From Shewanella nanhaiensis (GTDB lineage Bacteria > Pseudomonadota > Gammaproteobacteria > Enterobacterales > Shewanellaceae): a stretch of 64,000 nucleotides of DNA. Positions 54,291 to 63,988 of this stretch are shown one piece after another; position 1 is the stretch's first letter; every line of letters starts with the position of its first letter. The notes beneath the pieces were generated by a model. It worked only from the letters and a program-made list of their open reading frames with translations. It did not search any database and was not told the DNA's origin. Made by a program: the position numbers and the translations under genes. The stretch is from contig NZ_JAHZST010000018.1 of the NCBI RefSeq assembly GCF_019457885.1, forward strand, positions 1 through 64,000, given 5' to 3'.

Positions 54291-56246
54291 ATGCATAATG
54301 GTAAATTAGTTGTATATCTTCTGATAATATGGGCTTGGCAAATGCCATTGATAGCTCAAAGTACGGAGTTTACTCCTCTTGTTAATATTGCCACACTGAG
54401 TAATGGTAAGAAAATACTACAACTCCTTGATAATAAAGATATCGACTCGAAAATAAAACGACAAAAACTCAATCAATATATCTCTGCAGATCAATTTCAA
54501 AAATCTCCCTATTACGCATTCGCATATTTTCGTATCTTACATGATATTGAGATATCCCGTGGACAACCTGAAAAGGCTAAGCAAGCGATAGAGAGTATGC
54601 TGTCGATCGGGAAAGAGCTTCAACAAACTTGGTTGGAAGCTGAAGCCTATATGTGGCTTGCAACGTTTGGGGCTAAAGAGGGCAATTTCGATGAGGGACT
54701 AAATCTAGTAGAGCGAGCAATTCACTTATCTAAATCGGTTCATTTTCATCATTTAACAGCAAGAGCATATAACACCAAAGCTGCCTTATACTATTTTCAG
54801 GATCAATATTATGTTGCACTTGAGCTCTACTTGAGTGCACTTGAGATCTTTATGGCTGAGCCCGAAGATCCGTACGTCAGCAAGGTGTTGTCTAACATTT
54901 CTATTATCTATTTAGATCTTGAGGAGTGGGATAAGGCATGGGAGTCAAACTTCGACGCACTGCAACATCTCGAAAAGTATGGTGGCAGTAATGAGCAGTA
55001 TACGGCCTTCAATAATAATGCCGCGTTTATCTTAGAGCAGTTAGGTAGGGTAGAGGAGAGTGAACCCTACTTAATTAATGCACAGAAATACAGTGAGCTT
55101 ACCGGAGATATACGGATAAAGCTCAACAGCTTTCTAGCTTGGGCTCACTACTATATTTCGATAAAACAATACTCGCGTGCTATCACGTTTGCCGAGCAAT
55201 GCCTCAATAACCCAAAGGCTGAGAGTTATCCTGTAATTTATAGTGATTGTAATCGGTTACTGGCGAAGGCTTTGCATTACTTAGGGCAACATAAAGAAGC
55301 CGTAAAGATATTGAAGTTAAGTGACAGCTTGTATAAAGAGATGGAGAGTCATGCCAATTTGGCCGATGTTTATGCTCTATACTCCCTTGCTTTTGAAGCT
55401 CAAGGTGACTTTCAAGCAGCCTTAACCTATCAGCGTCAGGCAAATATAGAAGATAAAGCTTTGCTGTTTGATAGACGAGCAAAGATGATTTTCAATTTAA
55501 GTGAGCAGTATAAAGATAAGTATCGTCAACAGCAGTTAGCCTTGTTAGAGGCTGAGAATGCATTACAGACTGCTAGGTTAGCAGAGCAGGGAATTCGTGA
55601 AAAACTGATGTTTTTTCTAATCCTTGTGGGAGGATTGTTAATCTTTATTTTAGTTAAAAAACGCTATTGGCTTGAAAGCCATAACAAGAGTTTGCAGGAT
55701 TCAAACGATGAGCTTTACAAGCAATCCCATATCGATAGTTTAACTGGCTTGTATAACCGAAGGTATTTTCTTGATTATTTAACGCAGCTTACGCAACTGT
55801 CGCAGACACAGGCATCTCAAGCTTGTATCGCCATTGTCGATATCGACCATTTTAAAGTCGTTAATGATACTTATGGCCATGATATGGGGGATGAAGTGTT
55901 AGTACAGATCAGCAAAGTATTGCATGCTAATATTCGAGATAGTGATCTCCTTGTGCGTTGGGGAGGCGAAGAGTTTGTTATCTTGCTCTGTTGGCCACAA
56001 AATTACACGCCTATCGGTGCTGAAGAGTTATTGGCTAAGTTTGAACGTATACGTTTTGCTGTATGTAAAAAACCTCTAGTGATAGATAAACTCACTATTC
56101 CTATTACCGTCTCTATTGGTATAAGCCAGCCTTTGGATGCCAAAGAGCTAACGCTTGAATGGCACAGTGCCTTGGAGCATGCTGATAAAGCCTTGTATCA
56201 AGCCAAAGGTCTTGGTCGTAACTGTGCCATTATGGCTAAAAATTAA
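54291..56246 (+). CDS. TPR-repeat diguanylate cyclase
   Basis: 651 residues from the ATG at 54291 (MHNGKLVVYLLIIW starts a signal peptide; a TTG at 54276 is an alternative). The periplasmic part is a run of TPR helices (about 85-400), followed by a coiled coil, a membrane helix (near 440-457) and a cytoplasmic GGDEF domain with GGEEF and an RDSD inhibitory site. TPR-sensor cyclases are common in marine gammaproteobacteria; the TPR part probably binds a peptide or protein signal. Confidence 0.88.
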   Translation: MHNGKLVVYLLIIWAWQMPLIAQSTEFTPLVNIATLSNGKKILQLLDNKDIDSKIKRQKLNQYISADQFQKSPYYAFAYFRILHDIEISRGQPEKAKQAIESMLSIGKELQQTWLEAEAYMWLATFGAKEGNFDEGLNLVERAIHLSKSVHFHHLTARAYNTKAALYYFQDQYYVALELYLSALEIFMAEPEDPYVSKVLSNISIIYLDLEEWDKAWESNFDALQHLEKYGGSNEQYTAFNNNAAFILEQLGRVEESEPYLINAQKYSELTGDIRIKLNSFLAWAHYYISIKQYSRAITFAEQCLNNPKAESYPVIYSDCNRLLAKALHYLGQHKEAVKILKLSDSLYKEMESHANLADVYALYSLAFEAQGDFQAALTYQRQANIEDKALLFDRRAKMIFNLSEQYKDKYRQQQLALLEAENALQTARLAEQGIREKLMFFLILVGGLLIFILVKKRYWLESHNKSLQDSNDELYKQSHIDSLTGLYNRRYFLDYLTQLTQLSQTQASQACIAIVDIDHFKVVNDTYGHDMGDEVLVQISKVLHANIRDSDLLVRWGGEEFVILLCWPQNYTPIGAEELLAKFERIRFAVCKKPLVIDKLTIPITVSIGISQPLDAKELTLEWHSALEHADKALYQAKGLGRNCAIMAKN

Positions 56247-56266
56247 TATTTGAATGACTATTGTGG

Positions 56267-56297
56267 AGTGCCAAGAGAGTCTCTCTTGGCACTTTTA
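56267..56297. terminator. Terminator between the TPR-GGDEF and M28 genes
   Basis: Stem AGTGCCAAGA / TCTTGGCACT with a five-base loop and T run; symmetric enough to serve both converging genes. Confidence 0.85.
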
Positions 56298-56356
56298 TGG
56301 ATAATAGCTGCTATCAATGATGATGGATAAAACAGCGCTTAAACATGGTTTAAACT

Positions 56357-58027
56357 TTATTCAGATTTTGCAGCGCGGAGTGAGTGGAACTCGGTGCCTT
56401 GATAATAACCGGGCCAATCTCTGCTGTTAGCCAGTGAATGTGCGGCATTGTAATAGACTGAGATATCCTCAAGTGCACCGCTGAGATCCCAATCTTCACG
56501 GTATTCATCACAGGTGTTGTGATAACACCCTTTCATCACCTGCTTCATCTTAGCTTTATATTGGCTGGTGGCCTCATCTACTGGTTGGCTTCCGCCGCCA
56601 GCGAATACCGCAGGGATCCCTTTTTGTGCAAAACTGAAGTGATCTGAGCGGAAAAAACCACCAGATTCAGGATGCTTTTCCGCTCTGGCGGTACGCTGTA
56701 GTGGCTCAAGGGCTTCGATAAGGTACTCTTCAAGCTCAGATTTGCCTTTACCTACGATAGTGTAATCACTGGTTCTGCCATAGATATTGGTGCTGTCTAG
56801 ATTGAATACGGCAACGGACTTATCGATTGGATAGAGTGGGTTAGCTGCGTAGTAACGTGATCCCAGTAACCCTTGCTCCTCACCCGTTGTGGCGATAAAG
56901 GTGATTGAGCGTTCTGATGCTTGGCCATCTCTCGCTTGTTGAGCGAATTGACGTGCAATCTCTAAAATACCTGCGGTGCCAGATGCGTTGTCTAGGGCGC
57001 CATTATAGATTTGATCGCCATCTTTACTTGTATCGACACCGATATGATCCCAGTGAGCGGAGAAAAGGATATGCTCATCGGGTACTTTTTTGCCAGGTAG
57101 TGTGGCGACTACATTGTAACTATTAGCGTACTGGGCTTGGTTAGCAAATTGAATATCTGCGTGTTGCTCTAGAGGCAAATTGAGTGGGCCGTTAGCGGCT
57201 TGCTCCATTAGTTTAGGCAGGGATTTCCCCGATTTAGTAAAGAGTTCTGTTGCTGCATCTAAGGTTATCCACCCTTCAACTTGTACCCGTTTCGCTTGCT
57301 CCTCCTTGCTTTGAACTAAGTCTTGCTGGGCACCTGTCCAGCTATTTTCGACCACAGACCAAGGGTAGGAAGCTGGTGCAGTATCATGAATGATGATAGC
57401 GCCTAAAGCGCCGCGATCACTGGCCTCTTTAAACTTGTAATCCCAGCGACCATAGTAGGTCATGGCTTTACCGTTAAACAGTCCTGAATCAGGTTTTGCA
57501 AAACCTGGATCGTTAACTAAGATCACGGCAATCTTCCCCGTCATATCAATGCCTTGATAGTCATTCCAATTATACTCAGGCGCTGAGATCCCATAGCCGA
57601 CAAAAACTAAGGGGGCATGTTTAATATTGACGCCACCGTTATCGTGGCGGCTGCCTAATACCACATCTTTACGGTGAATGAGCTTGGTACCTGCCAAGTT
57701 GATGTTTTGATTCTCTGCAGCTGTGTAACTCACCATAGGCACTGCTTGCAAAAAATCGCCCTTATTTGCTCCCTGTAACCCCATCTCTTTAAAAGCGGAT
57801 GTTAGGTAATCCAAGGTAAGCTTTTCACCTTGGGTGGTAGGGGCTCGACCTTCAAACTTATCGGAAGAGAGTGTCTTTATATCCTCTCTAAAACGGGCTT
57901 CATTAAACTCTACTAGAGTGTGAGTTTGCTGTGATTGAGTTTGGGGTTGGTTTTGTGGGGTCTCTGGTGCTTGTTGGCTACAAGCACTAAGCAGTGCAAT
58001 GGTCGACACTGAAAGCAGTGAACGCAT
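56357..58027 (-). CDS. M28-family aminopeptidase lipoprotein
   Basis: 556 residues from the ATG at 58027 (AGGA upstream), giving a lipoprotein signal MRSLLSVSTIALLSAC (lipobox LSAC); the frame continues to 58114 without support. A PA insert domain is present (roughly residues 125-260), and the zinc residues of M28 are seen in SAHWDHIGVD, NGALDNASG, ATTGEEQGLLGS and SDHFSF. It should trim N-terminal residues from peptides in the periplasm or on the cell surface. Confidence 0.9.
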   Translation of the reverse strand: MRSLLSVSTIALLSACSQQAPETPQNQPQTQSQQTHTLVEFNEARFREDIKTLSSDKFEGRAPTTQGEKLTLDYLTSAFKEMGLQGANKGDFLQAVPMVSYTAAENQNINLAGTKLIHRKDVVLGSRHDNGGVNIKHAPLVFVGYGISAPEYNWNDYQGIDMTGKIAVILVNDPGFAKPDSGLFNGKAMTYYGRWDYKFKEASDRGALGAIIIHDTAPASYPWSVVENSWTGAQQDLVQSKEEQAKRVQVEGWITLDAATELFTKSGKSLPKLMEQAANGPLNLPLEQHADIQFANQAQYANSYNVVATLPGKKVPDEHILFSAHWDHIGVDTSKDGDQIYNGALDNASGTAGILEIARQFAQQARDGQASERSITFIATTGEEQGLLGSRYYAANPLYPIDKSVAVFNLDSTNIYGRTSDYTIVGKGKSELEEYLIEALEPLQRTARAEKHPESGGFFRSDHFSFAQKGIPAVFAGGGSQPVDEATSQYKAKMKQVMKGCYHNTCDEYREDWDLSGALEDISVYYNAAHSLANSRDWPGYYQGTEFHSLRAAKSE

Positions 58028-58202
58028 GGGGGATCCTATTATTCTTGTTATTGGCTTACTTTTACCAAAGGTAAAGTTTGAATGTTTGGGTATATTGTTA
58101 TAAGCAAAGTGCATAATGAATGCAAATGACCCACTTTGACAAGTGGGTCAGAAGGTTTAATTGAGATAAATATGTTTCTTAATATTGCAATGAGGGAGTG
58201 GC

Positions 58203-58949
58203 CTAGACAACATCAATGTCACCAGCGCAGGGGAAGATATGGTTCGGTCTGAAGGGTTCAAGCTCCACATCGCTAAGTTGACTCACACCGCTCGTGACCA
58301 ATACTGTCTCTAGGCCCGCCTGAAACCCCGCTAAAATATCCGTTTTCATGTTATCACCGATAATAATGGTGTTATCTGAGTGTCCATCAATGTGATTTAG
58401 TGCTGAGCGTATGATCCAGGAGCTAGGCTTTCCAACATAAAATGGCAGTCGGCCACTAATGCGCTCAATTGGAGCACACAGTGCCCCACAGGCCGGGCTG
58501 TGAGAGGGGCCATGGGTATCAGGATTCGTGGCGATAAATCGGGCACCTTCGGCAACAAATTTAGCTGCTTTGTGGATCATCTCCCAGTTATAGGAGCGGG
58601 TCTCTCCGACGATAACAAAGTCGGGATTGATATCTGTGATGGTAAAGCCAGCTTTATAGAGCTCATGGGTGAGGGCGCCTTCACCAATGACATAGGCTTT
58701 ATTTCCCGTTTGATGTTTTAGGAAGTCAGCGGTGGCCATGGCTGAGGTGTAGAAGCACTCTTCTGGGATCTTTATACCTGCAGCTCCTAGTCTATTTTGC
58801 AGGTCCTTTCCTGTTTGTACTGGATAATTGGTGAGTACAACCAAAGGGTTACCTTGTTCAAGCACACGGTGAATAAACTTGTCACTGCCGGGGATAAGCT
58901 GGTTGTTATGCAGTAAAACGCCGTCGATGTCGCAAATAATATTTTTCAT
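58203..58949 (-). CDS. nagD: NagD-like HAD-IIA phosphatase
   Basis: 248 residues. HAD motif I CDIDGVLLH, motif II VLTNYPV, motif III/IV IIGDNMKTDILAG, and the C2A cap with GETRSYNWEMIHKA. This matches NagD, a cytosolic phosphatase acting on nucleoside monophosphates and sugar phosphates. The catalytic Asp pair is intact. The gene lies alone between the M28 peptidase and purMN; no nag genes are nearby. Confidence 0.85.
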   Translation of the reverse strand: MKNIICDIDGVLLHNNQLIPGSDKFIHRVLEQGNPLVVLTNYPVQTGKDLQNRLGAAGIKIPEECFYTSAMATADFLKHQTGNKAYVIGEGALTHELYKAGFTITDINPDFVIVGETRSYNWEMIHKAAKFVAEGARFIATNPDTHGPSHSPACGALCAPIERISGRLPFYVGKPSSWIIRSALNHIDGHSDNTIIIGDNMKTDILAGFQAGLETVLVTSGVSQLSDVELEPFRPNHIFPCAGDIDVV

Positions 58950-59100
58950 TCATGGCTCTCGGTTTGAGGTTTTGTTTGGAAAATTGCGATATGAAGAGGA
59001 TTTGTTAACTCAACTATCTAATACCTGCTTTATATAATGCCAATTTAGCGTCAATTACAATGACTTTAATGAGCGTTTGTGAATAATCTTATACCAACAA

Positions 59101-59134
59101 AAAAGGCTAAGAGTCTCCTCTTAGCCTTTTTTAT
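59101..59134. terminator. Terminator after purN
   Basis: Stem AAAAGGCTAAGAG / CTCTTAGCCTTTT with a TCTC loop and flanking A and T runs. Confidence 0.85.
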
Positions 59135-59167
59135 TCAATAGATTTGAGCGTTAGATTGCACTGAAAT

Positions 59168-59812
59168 TTAATCTATCGCGTAACCTGCTGCATCAAGCTC
59201 TACGCCGTCGAGTACTGCTTTACCGTTTGTCATTGCCAGCCTGTTTTGACTGAACCATTTGACGACAAGCGGGTAGATAGCATGCTCTTGCTCGTGGACA
59301 CGAAGTGCAAGAGTATCTGCGGTATCCTCTTCATACACTGGCACTTTAGCTTGAAGAATAACAGGACCTGAATCGAGCTCTGGGGTGACAAAGTGAACAC
59401 TGGCACCATGCTCTTCATCTTTTGCATCAATCGCACGCTGATGAGTATGCAGTCCTGTGTACTTAGGTAAGAGTGACGGGTGGATATTGATCATCTTGCC
59501 TTCAAAACCTTGTACAAACTCGTCGCTGAGAATGCGCATAAAGCCGGCCAATACGATAAGGTCTGGTTGATACCTATCGATGGCAACTTTTAACCTAGCA
59601 TCATACTCGACACGAGTTTCACCTTTATGAGCAATCACACAACTGGTATCGATCTCACTTTGATGAGCACGGATCAAACCATAAGCGTCAGGTTTATTAC
59701 TGATAACACCTATAACTTCGGCCTGAAGATTATCATCGCATCCATCGATAATAGCTTGTAGATTACTGCCATTACCTGAGATCAAGACTAATACGCGACA
59801 GCTAACAGACAT
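59168..59812 (-). CDS. purN: Phosphoribosylglycinamide formyltransferase 1
   Basis: 214 residues: VLISGNGSNLQAIID phosphate loop, HPSLLPKYTGLHTHQRAI with catalytic Asn-His-Asp set (NIHPSLLP, VTPELDSGPVI). It transfers formyl from 10-formyl-THF to GAR in purine synthesis, third step. It starts within the purM stop (TAATG, one-base overlap), as in E. coli. Confidence 0.95.
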   Translation of the reverse strand: MSVSCRVLVLISGNGSNLQAIIDGCDDNLQAEVIGVISNKPDAYGLIRAHQSEIDTSCVIAHKGETRVEYDARLKVAIDRYQPDLIVLAGFMRILSDEFVQGFEGKMINIHPSLLPKYTGLHTHQRAIDAKDEEHGASVHFVTPELDSGPVILQAKVPVYEEDTADTLALRVHEQEHAIYPLVVKWFSQNRLAMTNGKAVLDGVELDAAGYAID

Positions 59813-60849
59813 TACAGGATCTCCACTTGCTCTTCGCTATCATCACGCTTAGCAATTTCACCGATTAACCAGGCTTTTTCGCCTTCAGCATTAAGTAGTG
59901 CAAGTGCGGCTTCAACTTTGTCGCTTGGTAAGGCAACAACCATACCTACGCCACAGTTAAATGTGCGGTACATCTCAAACTCTGCGATGTTGCCGTTTTC
60001 CATTAACCAGTTGAAGATTGATGGCCACTGCCATGAATCACCTTGGATAACCGCTTTACAATCATCAGGAAGGACTCGTGGGATATTCTCCCAAAATCCG
60101 CCGCCTGTGATGTGCGCCATAGCATGGACTTCGGTCTGTTCTAGTAGCTTAAGTAGCGACTTAACATAAATTTTTGTAGGCTCAAGTAGGTGGTCAATTA
60201 ATGCCTTTCCTTCAAGCTCCTGCTCTGGGTTGGCGCCACTGATTTCCAGTACTTTACGGATCAAAGAGAAACCGTTTGAGTGTGGGCCGCTCGCCCCTAG
60301 TGCGATAAGAGAGTCACCAGCTACAACCTTAGTGCCATCGATAATCTCTTCTTTTTCAACGACGCCAACACAGAAACCAGCTAAGTCGTAGTCATCGCCT
60401 TCATACATGCCTGGCATCTCAGCAGTTTCACCACCGATCAATGCACAGCCAGATTGCACACAACCCTCGGCAATACCTTTAACGACAGCAGTCGCTGCAT
60501 CGACATCTAACTTGCCAGTGGCATAGTAATCGAGGAAGAAAAGTGGCTCAGCACCAGAGACAATAAGATCGTTAGAACACATGGCAACAAGGTCGATACC
60601 TACAGTGTCATGTTTTTTATAGTCAATGGCCAATCTTAACTTAGTACCAACACCATCGGTGCCAGAAACCAGAACTGGGTGCTTGTACTTAGTTGGCAGC
60701 TCACATAGAGCACCAAATCCACCTAGGTTGCCCATAACTTCTGGACGGTGGGTACGTTTCACTGCAGTCTTAATATTATCAACAAGTGCATTTCCGGCGT
60801 CGATATCAACACCTGCATCTTTATAGCTCAGCTGGGTAGGAGTGCTCAC
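59812..60849 (-). CDS. purM: Phosphoribosylformylglycinamidine cyclo-ligase (AIR synthetase)
   Basis: 345 residues from a GTG at 60849, with AGAGGA upstream. Typical PurM blocks: YKDAGVDIDAGNALV, LVSGTDGVGTKLRLA, GGETAEMPGMY, HITGGGFWENIPR. It makes AIR in purine synthesis, fifth step. First gene of the purMN operon, divergent from upp. No PurR box was recognised by eye in the 213-base gap. Confidence 0.95.
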   Translation of the reverse strand: MSTPTQLSYKDAGVDIDAGNALVDNIKTAVKRTHRPEVMGNLGGFGALCELPTKYKHPVLVSGTDGVGTKLRLAIDYKKHDTVGIDLVAMCSNDLIVSGAEPLFFLDYYATGKLDVDAATAVVKGIAEGCVQSGCALIGGETAEMPGMYEGDDYDLAGFCVGVVEKEEIIDGTKVVAGDSLIALGASGPHSNGFSLIRKVLEISGANPEQELEGKALIDHLLEPTKIYVKSLLKLLEQTEVHAMAHITGGGFWENIPRVLPDDCKAVIQGDSWQWPSIFNWLMENGNIAEFEMYRTFNCGVGMVVALPSDKVEAALALLNAEGEKAWLIGEIAKRDDSEEQVEIL

Positions 60850-61062
60850 GAAGATCCTCTCGGGTACAGAATAGTTATTGGATTTTATGCGGCGCCATTC
60901 TAACAGCTTGTGTCATCACTCGAAAGGGGGAGTTTGCAGATATAAGAGCTGACATAGGTCACGATTTATTGGGTTTTTAAAACTTTATGTTTTCCATTGC
61001 GGACAAATAAACTAAAATCTTCTGAATTTGCTTGTTGAAATGCCAAAAATCAGGAGAAGAAG

Positions 61063-61689
61063 ATGAAAGTTGTCGAAGTTAAGCATCCTTTAGTTCGTCA
61101 TAAAATCGGGTTAATGCGTGAAGGTGATATCAGCACTAAACGTTTTCGTGAACTAGCAGCAGAGGTGGGTAGTCTTTTAACTTATGAAGCAACCGCTGAT
61201 TTTGAAACTGAAGCTGTGACCATTGAAGGTTGGAACGGTCCTGTTGAAGTGGAGCAGATCAAAGGTAAAAAAGTGACAGTTGTCCCAATTCTTCGTGCGG
61301 GTCTTGGCATGATGGATGGCGTACTTGAGCATATTCCAAGTGCACGTATCTCAGTTGTTGGTATGTACCGTGATGAAGAGACACTTGAGCCTGTTCCCTA
61401 TTTCGAAAAGCTAGCCAGTGATATGCCTTCTCGTATCGCACTCGTCGTTGACCCTATGTTGGCAACAGGTGGCTCAATGATTTCAACTATCGATCTGTTA
61501 AAAGAGCGTGGTTGCACTTCAATTAAAGCACTCGTGCTAGTGGCTGCACCTGAAGGTGTTGCTGCCCTTGAGAAAGCCCATCCAGATATTGAGCTTTATA
61601 CCGCTTCTATTGATGACTGTCTAAATGAGCAAGGTTATATTCTTCCTGGCCTTGGTGATGCAGGTGATAAGATTTTCGGTACTAAATAA
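61063..61689 (+). CDS. upp: Uracil phosphoribosyltransferase
   Basis: 208 residues; AGGAGAAG before the ATG. PRPP-binding loop VVDPMLATGGSM and uracil-binding GYILPGLGDAGDKIFGT at the C-terminus are conserved. It salvages uracil to UMP. In E. coli uraA follows; here the next gene is an antiporter on the other strand, so uraA is not linked. Confidence 0.96.
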   Translation: MKVVEVKHPLVRHKIGLMREGDISTKRFRELAAEVGSLLTYEATADFETEAVTIEGWNGPVEVEQIKGKKVTVVPILRAGLGMMDGVLEHIPSARISVVGMYRDEETLEPVPYFEKLASDMPSRIALVVDPMLATGGSMISTIDLLKERGCTSIKALVLVAAPEGVAALEKAHPDIELYTASIDDCLNEQGYILPGLGDAGDKIFGTK

Positions 61690-61710
61690 CCGTTATTTGT
61701 AGTGAAAACA

Positions 61711-61736
61711 AAAAGGAGCCAATTGGCTCCTTTTTT
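61711..61736. terminator. Terminator after upp
   Basis: AAAAGGAGCC / GGCTCCTTTT stem (central AATT), then a T run. Confidence 0.88.
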
Positions 61737-61760
61737 GTGTCATATTTTTAGGTTGGCCAA

Positions 61761-63080
61761 TTAAAGTACCATAGCGGCAATCCAGCCAAACACTAATAAC
61801 GGGATGTTGTAGTGGATAAAGGTCGGGATAACACTGTCTTTCATATGGTCATGCTGCCCATCGGCATTAAGACCTGCTGTTGGGCCTAAGGTTGACTCTG
61901 ATGCTGGTGAGCCAGCATCTCCTAGCGCAGCTGCGGTTCCAACTAGAGCAATCGTTGCTTCAACTGAGAACCCGAAACTCATCGCCAAAGGAACATAAAT
62001 AGCGGCAATAATGGGGATAGTCGAAAAGGATGAACCGATCCCCATGGTGATAAGTAAACCCACGAGTAACATTAAGAAGGCAGCTAAGGCCTTATTATCA
62101 CCAATGGCTGTGTTCATTACCTCAACCAAGCTAGCAACATCGCCTGTTTCCTTGATCACCGCAGCAAAGCCTGCTGCCGAGATCATGATAAAACCGATAT
62201 TGGCCATCATACGGACACCTTGGTTGAAAATATCTTGATCGGCTACATGCTTAAGTGCGCCGGAGAAGCTGAATACGATGAAGCCAACCAGTGCACCAAA
62301 AATCATTGAACCTGTATAGAGTTGTACCATTAAGGTCGCGATAACAGCGATAAGCGCAATGGCTATATTACGTGGCTTAACCCCCTCTTCAGGCTCCGCT
62401 GCCAAAATGAGCTCTTCTCTATATTCTCGAGGTTTTCGATAGCTGATAAATATAGCGACCAATAAGCCTGCAAACATACCTAAAGCGGGGATCATCATCG
62501 CGGGAGCAACTTGCTCTCTTATTGCGAGCAGGTTGTTGCTATTTAGGTTTGTGAGTAAAATATCGTAAAGAAATATGCCACCAAACCCAACGGGTAACAC
62601 CATATAAGTGGTCACAAGTCCGAAGGTGAGAACACAGGCAACTAAACGACGATCCATTTTTAGCTTAGACATTACATGTAAAAGCGGAGGGATTAGAATA
62701 GGGATAAAAGCAATATGGATAGGTAAAATATTCTGTGAGGCAATAGCCATTGATAGGATCGCTAACAGTAATACCCAACGAACTCGTTTGTTATTAGTAC
62801 TATTTTGTTCTTTACCTAATAAACTGATGACCTTAGTTGAAATGAGGGTCGTAAGGCCTGAATGCGACAATGCGACCGCAAAAGCGCCGAGCAGGGCATA
62901 ACTTAAGGCTATCTGCGCACCTCCACCAAGGCCTGTGTTAAAGGCCTCAACCGTTTGATGAAGATCTAAGCCCCCAATAAGTCCTGCAACTAATGCAGAG
63001 ATGGTGAGTGCGACGACGACATTTACCCTAGCTAAACTAAGGCCTAACATCAGGCATACTGCGATAACGACAGCGTTCAT
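61761..63080 (-). CDS. Na+/H+ antiporter family protein (NhaC-like)
   Basis: 439 residues with about eleven hydrophobic helices. The pattern GLGGGAQIALSYALLGAFAVALSHSGL, GIGSSFSTIPIIAAIYVPLA and GDAGSPASESTLGPTAGLNADGQHDH is that of the NhaC/IT-superfamily antiporter family. The conserved GDAGSPASE and DGQHDH polar segments probably form the ion path. Sodium or amino-acid transport are both possible. Confidence 0.82.
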   Translation of the reverse strand: MNAVVIAVCLMLGLSLARVNVVVALTISALVAGLIGGLDLHQTVEAFNTGLGGGAQIALSYALLGAFAVALSHSGLTTLISTKVISLLGKEQNSTNNKRVRWVLLLAILSMAIASQNILPIHIAFIPILIPPLLHVMSKLKMDRRLVACVLTFGLVTTYMVLPVGFGGIFLYDILLTNLNSNNLLAIREQVAPAMMIPALGMFAGLLVAIFISYRKPREYREELILAAEPEEGVKPRNIAIALIAVIATLMVQLYTGSMIFGALVGFIVFSFSGALKHVADQDIFNQGVRMMANIGFIMISAAGFAAVIKETGDVASLVEVMNTAIGDNKALAAFLMLLVGLLITMGIGSSFSTIPIIAAIYVPLAMSFGFSVEATIALVGTAAALGDAGSPASESTLGPTAGLNADGQHDHMKDSVIPTFIHYNIPLLVFGWIAAMVL

Positions 63081-63382
63081 ATCTATATTTTCTTTTGTAC
63101 TCGTTAGATTGGCGGTTATTTTTGCTTAGCTAACCTAGGCTTGTCCAGTAAAGAGGCCTTTTTTCTTCCTAAATCCATTACTTGTTAACTGGCTGTGGGG
63201 ATATGTAGGTGAAAAGTGTAAATAACAGCACTAAGTTAAAGGTTATTAAGGCTACAAAAGCACCGTAAACAGGAATATTCATGAAAAGGTGTGTTATTGA
63301 CTTGTGCAGGAATAAACTGTGCCTATAATGCGATAAGATTTAAAACAAAAACGATTTTTCAATCCATAGATGGAGATATAAA
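63081..63382. other. Divergent promoter region antiporter / peroxiredoxin
   Basis: About 300 AT-rich bases. The peroxiredoxin promoter is given separately at 63302-63329; no repeat or RNA structure was seen. Confidence 0.4.
63302..63329 (+). promoter_or_regulatory. Probable promoter of the peroxiredoxin gene
   Basis: -10 TATAAT (63324-63329) with -35 TTGTGC (63302-63307), 16-base spacer. A perfect-looking TTGACT at 63297 is too far away (21 bases) to be the partner. Confidence 0.5.
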
Positions 63383-63988
63383 ATGAGCGTATTAGTAGGC
63401 CGTCCGGCACCTGACTTCACTGCTGCAGCTGTTCTGGGTAACGGCGAAATCGTTGATAGCTTTAACCTAGCTGAAGCGATTAAAGGTAAGCCAACGGTAG
63501 TTTTTTTCTATCCACTTGATTTTACTTTCGTATGCCCATCTGAGCTGATTGCTTTCGATCACCGTATCGAAGAGTTCAAGAAGCGTGGCGTTGAAGTGAT
63601 TGGTGTTTCTATCGATTCACAGTTCACTCACAATGCATGGCGTAACACGCCTGTTGCTGAAGGCGGAATTGGTCCAGTTCAGTACACACTTGTTGCTGAT
63701 GTTAAGCATGAGATCTGTAAAGCGTACGATGTTGAGCATCCAGAAGCTGGTGTTGCTTTCCGTGGTTCCTTCCTTATCGACAAAGAAGGCCAAGTTCGTC
63801 ACCAAGTTGTGAACGATCTTCCACTAGGCCGTAACGTTGACGAGATGCTACGTATGATCGACGCACTTCAATTCCACGAAGAGCACGGTGATGTTTGCCC
63901 TGCAGGTTGGGAAAAAGGCGATAAAGGTATGGACGCAAGCCCAGAAGGTGTTGCTTCTTACCTAAATGATAATGCTGATACTCTATAA
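63383..63988 (+). CDS. Typical 2-Cys peroxiredoxin (AhpC/Prx1 type)
   Basis: 201 residues; GGAG precedes the ATG. Peroxidatic Cys in FYPLDFTFVCPSEL (about residue 51) and resolving Cys in GDVCPAGW near the C-terminus, with GGIGPVQYTLVADVKHEI. It reduces hydrogen peroxide and organic peroxides using thioredoxin or AhpF as donor. The C-terminal tail after the resolving Cys is long enough for the sensitive, Prx1-like form. Confidence 0.94.
   Translation: MSVLVGRPAPDFTAAAVLGNGEIVDSFNLAEAIKGKPTVVFFYPLDFTFVCPSELIAFDHRIEEFKKRGVEVIGVSIDSQFTHNAWRNTPVAEGGIGPVQYTLVADVKHEICKAYDVEHPEAGVAFRGSFLIDKEGQVRHQVVNDLPLGRNVDEMLRMIDALQFHEEHGDVCPAGWEKGDKGMDASPEGVASYLNDNADTL

Noticed and set aside
63297..63302. TTGACT as the -35 of the peroxiredoxin promoter
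   Set aside because: 21 bases from the TATAAT; TTGTGC at 63302 gives a usable 16-base spacer.
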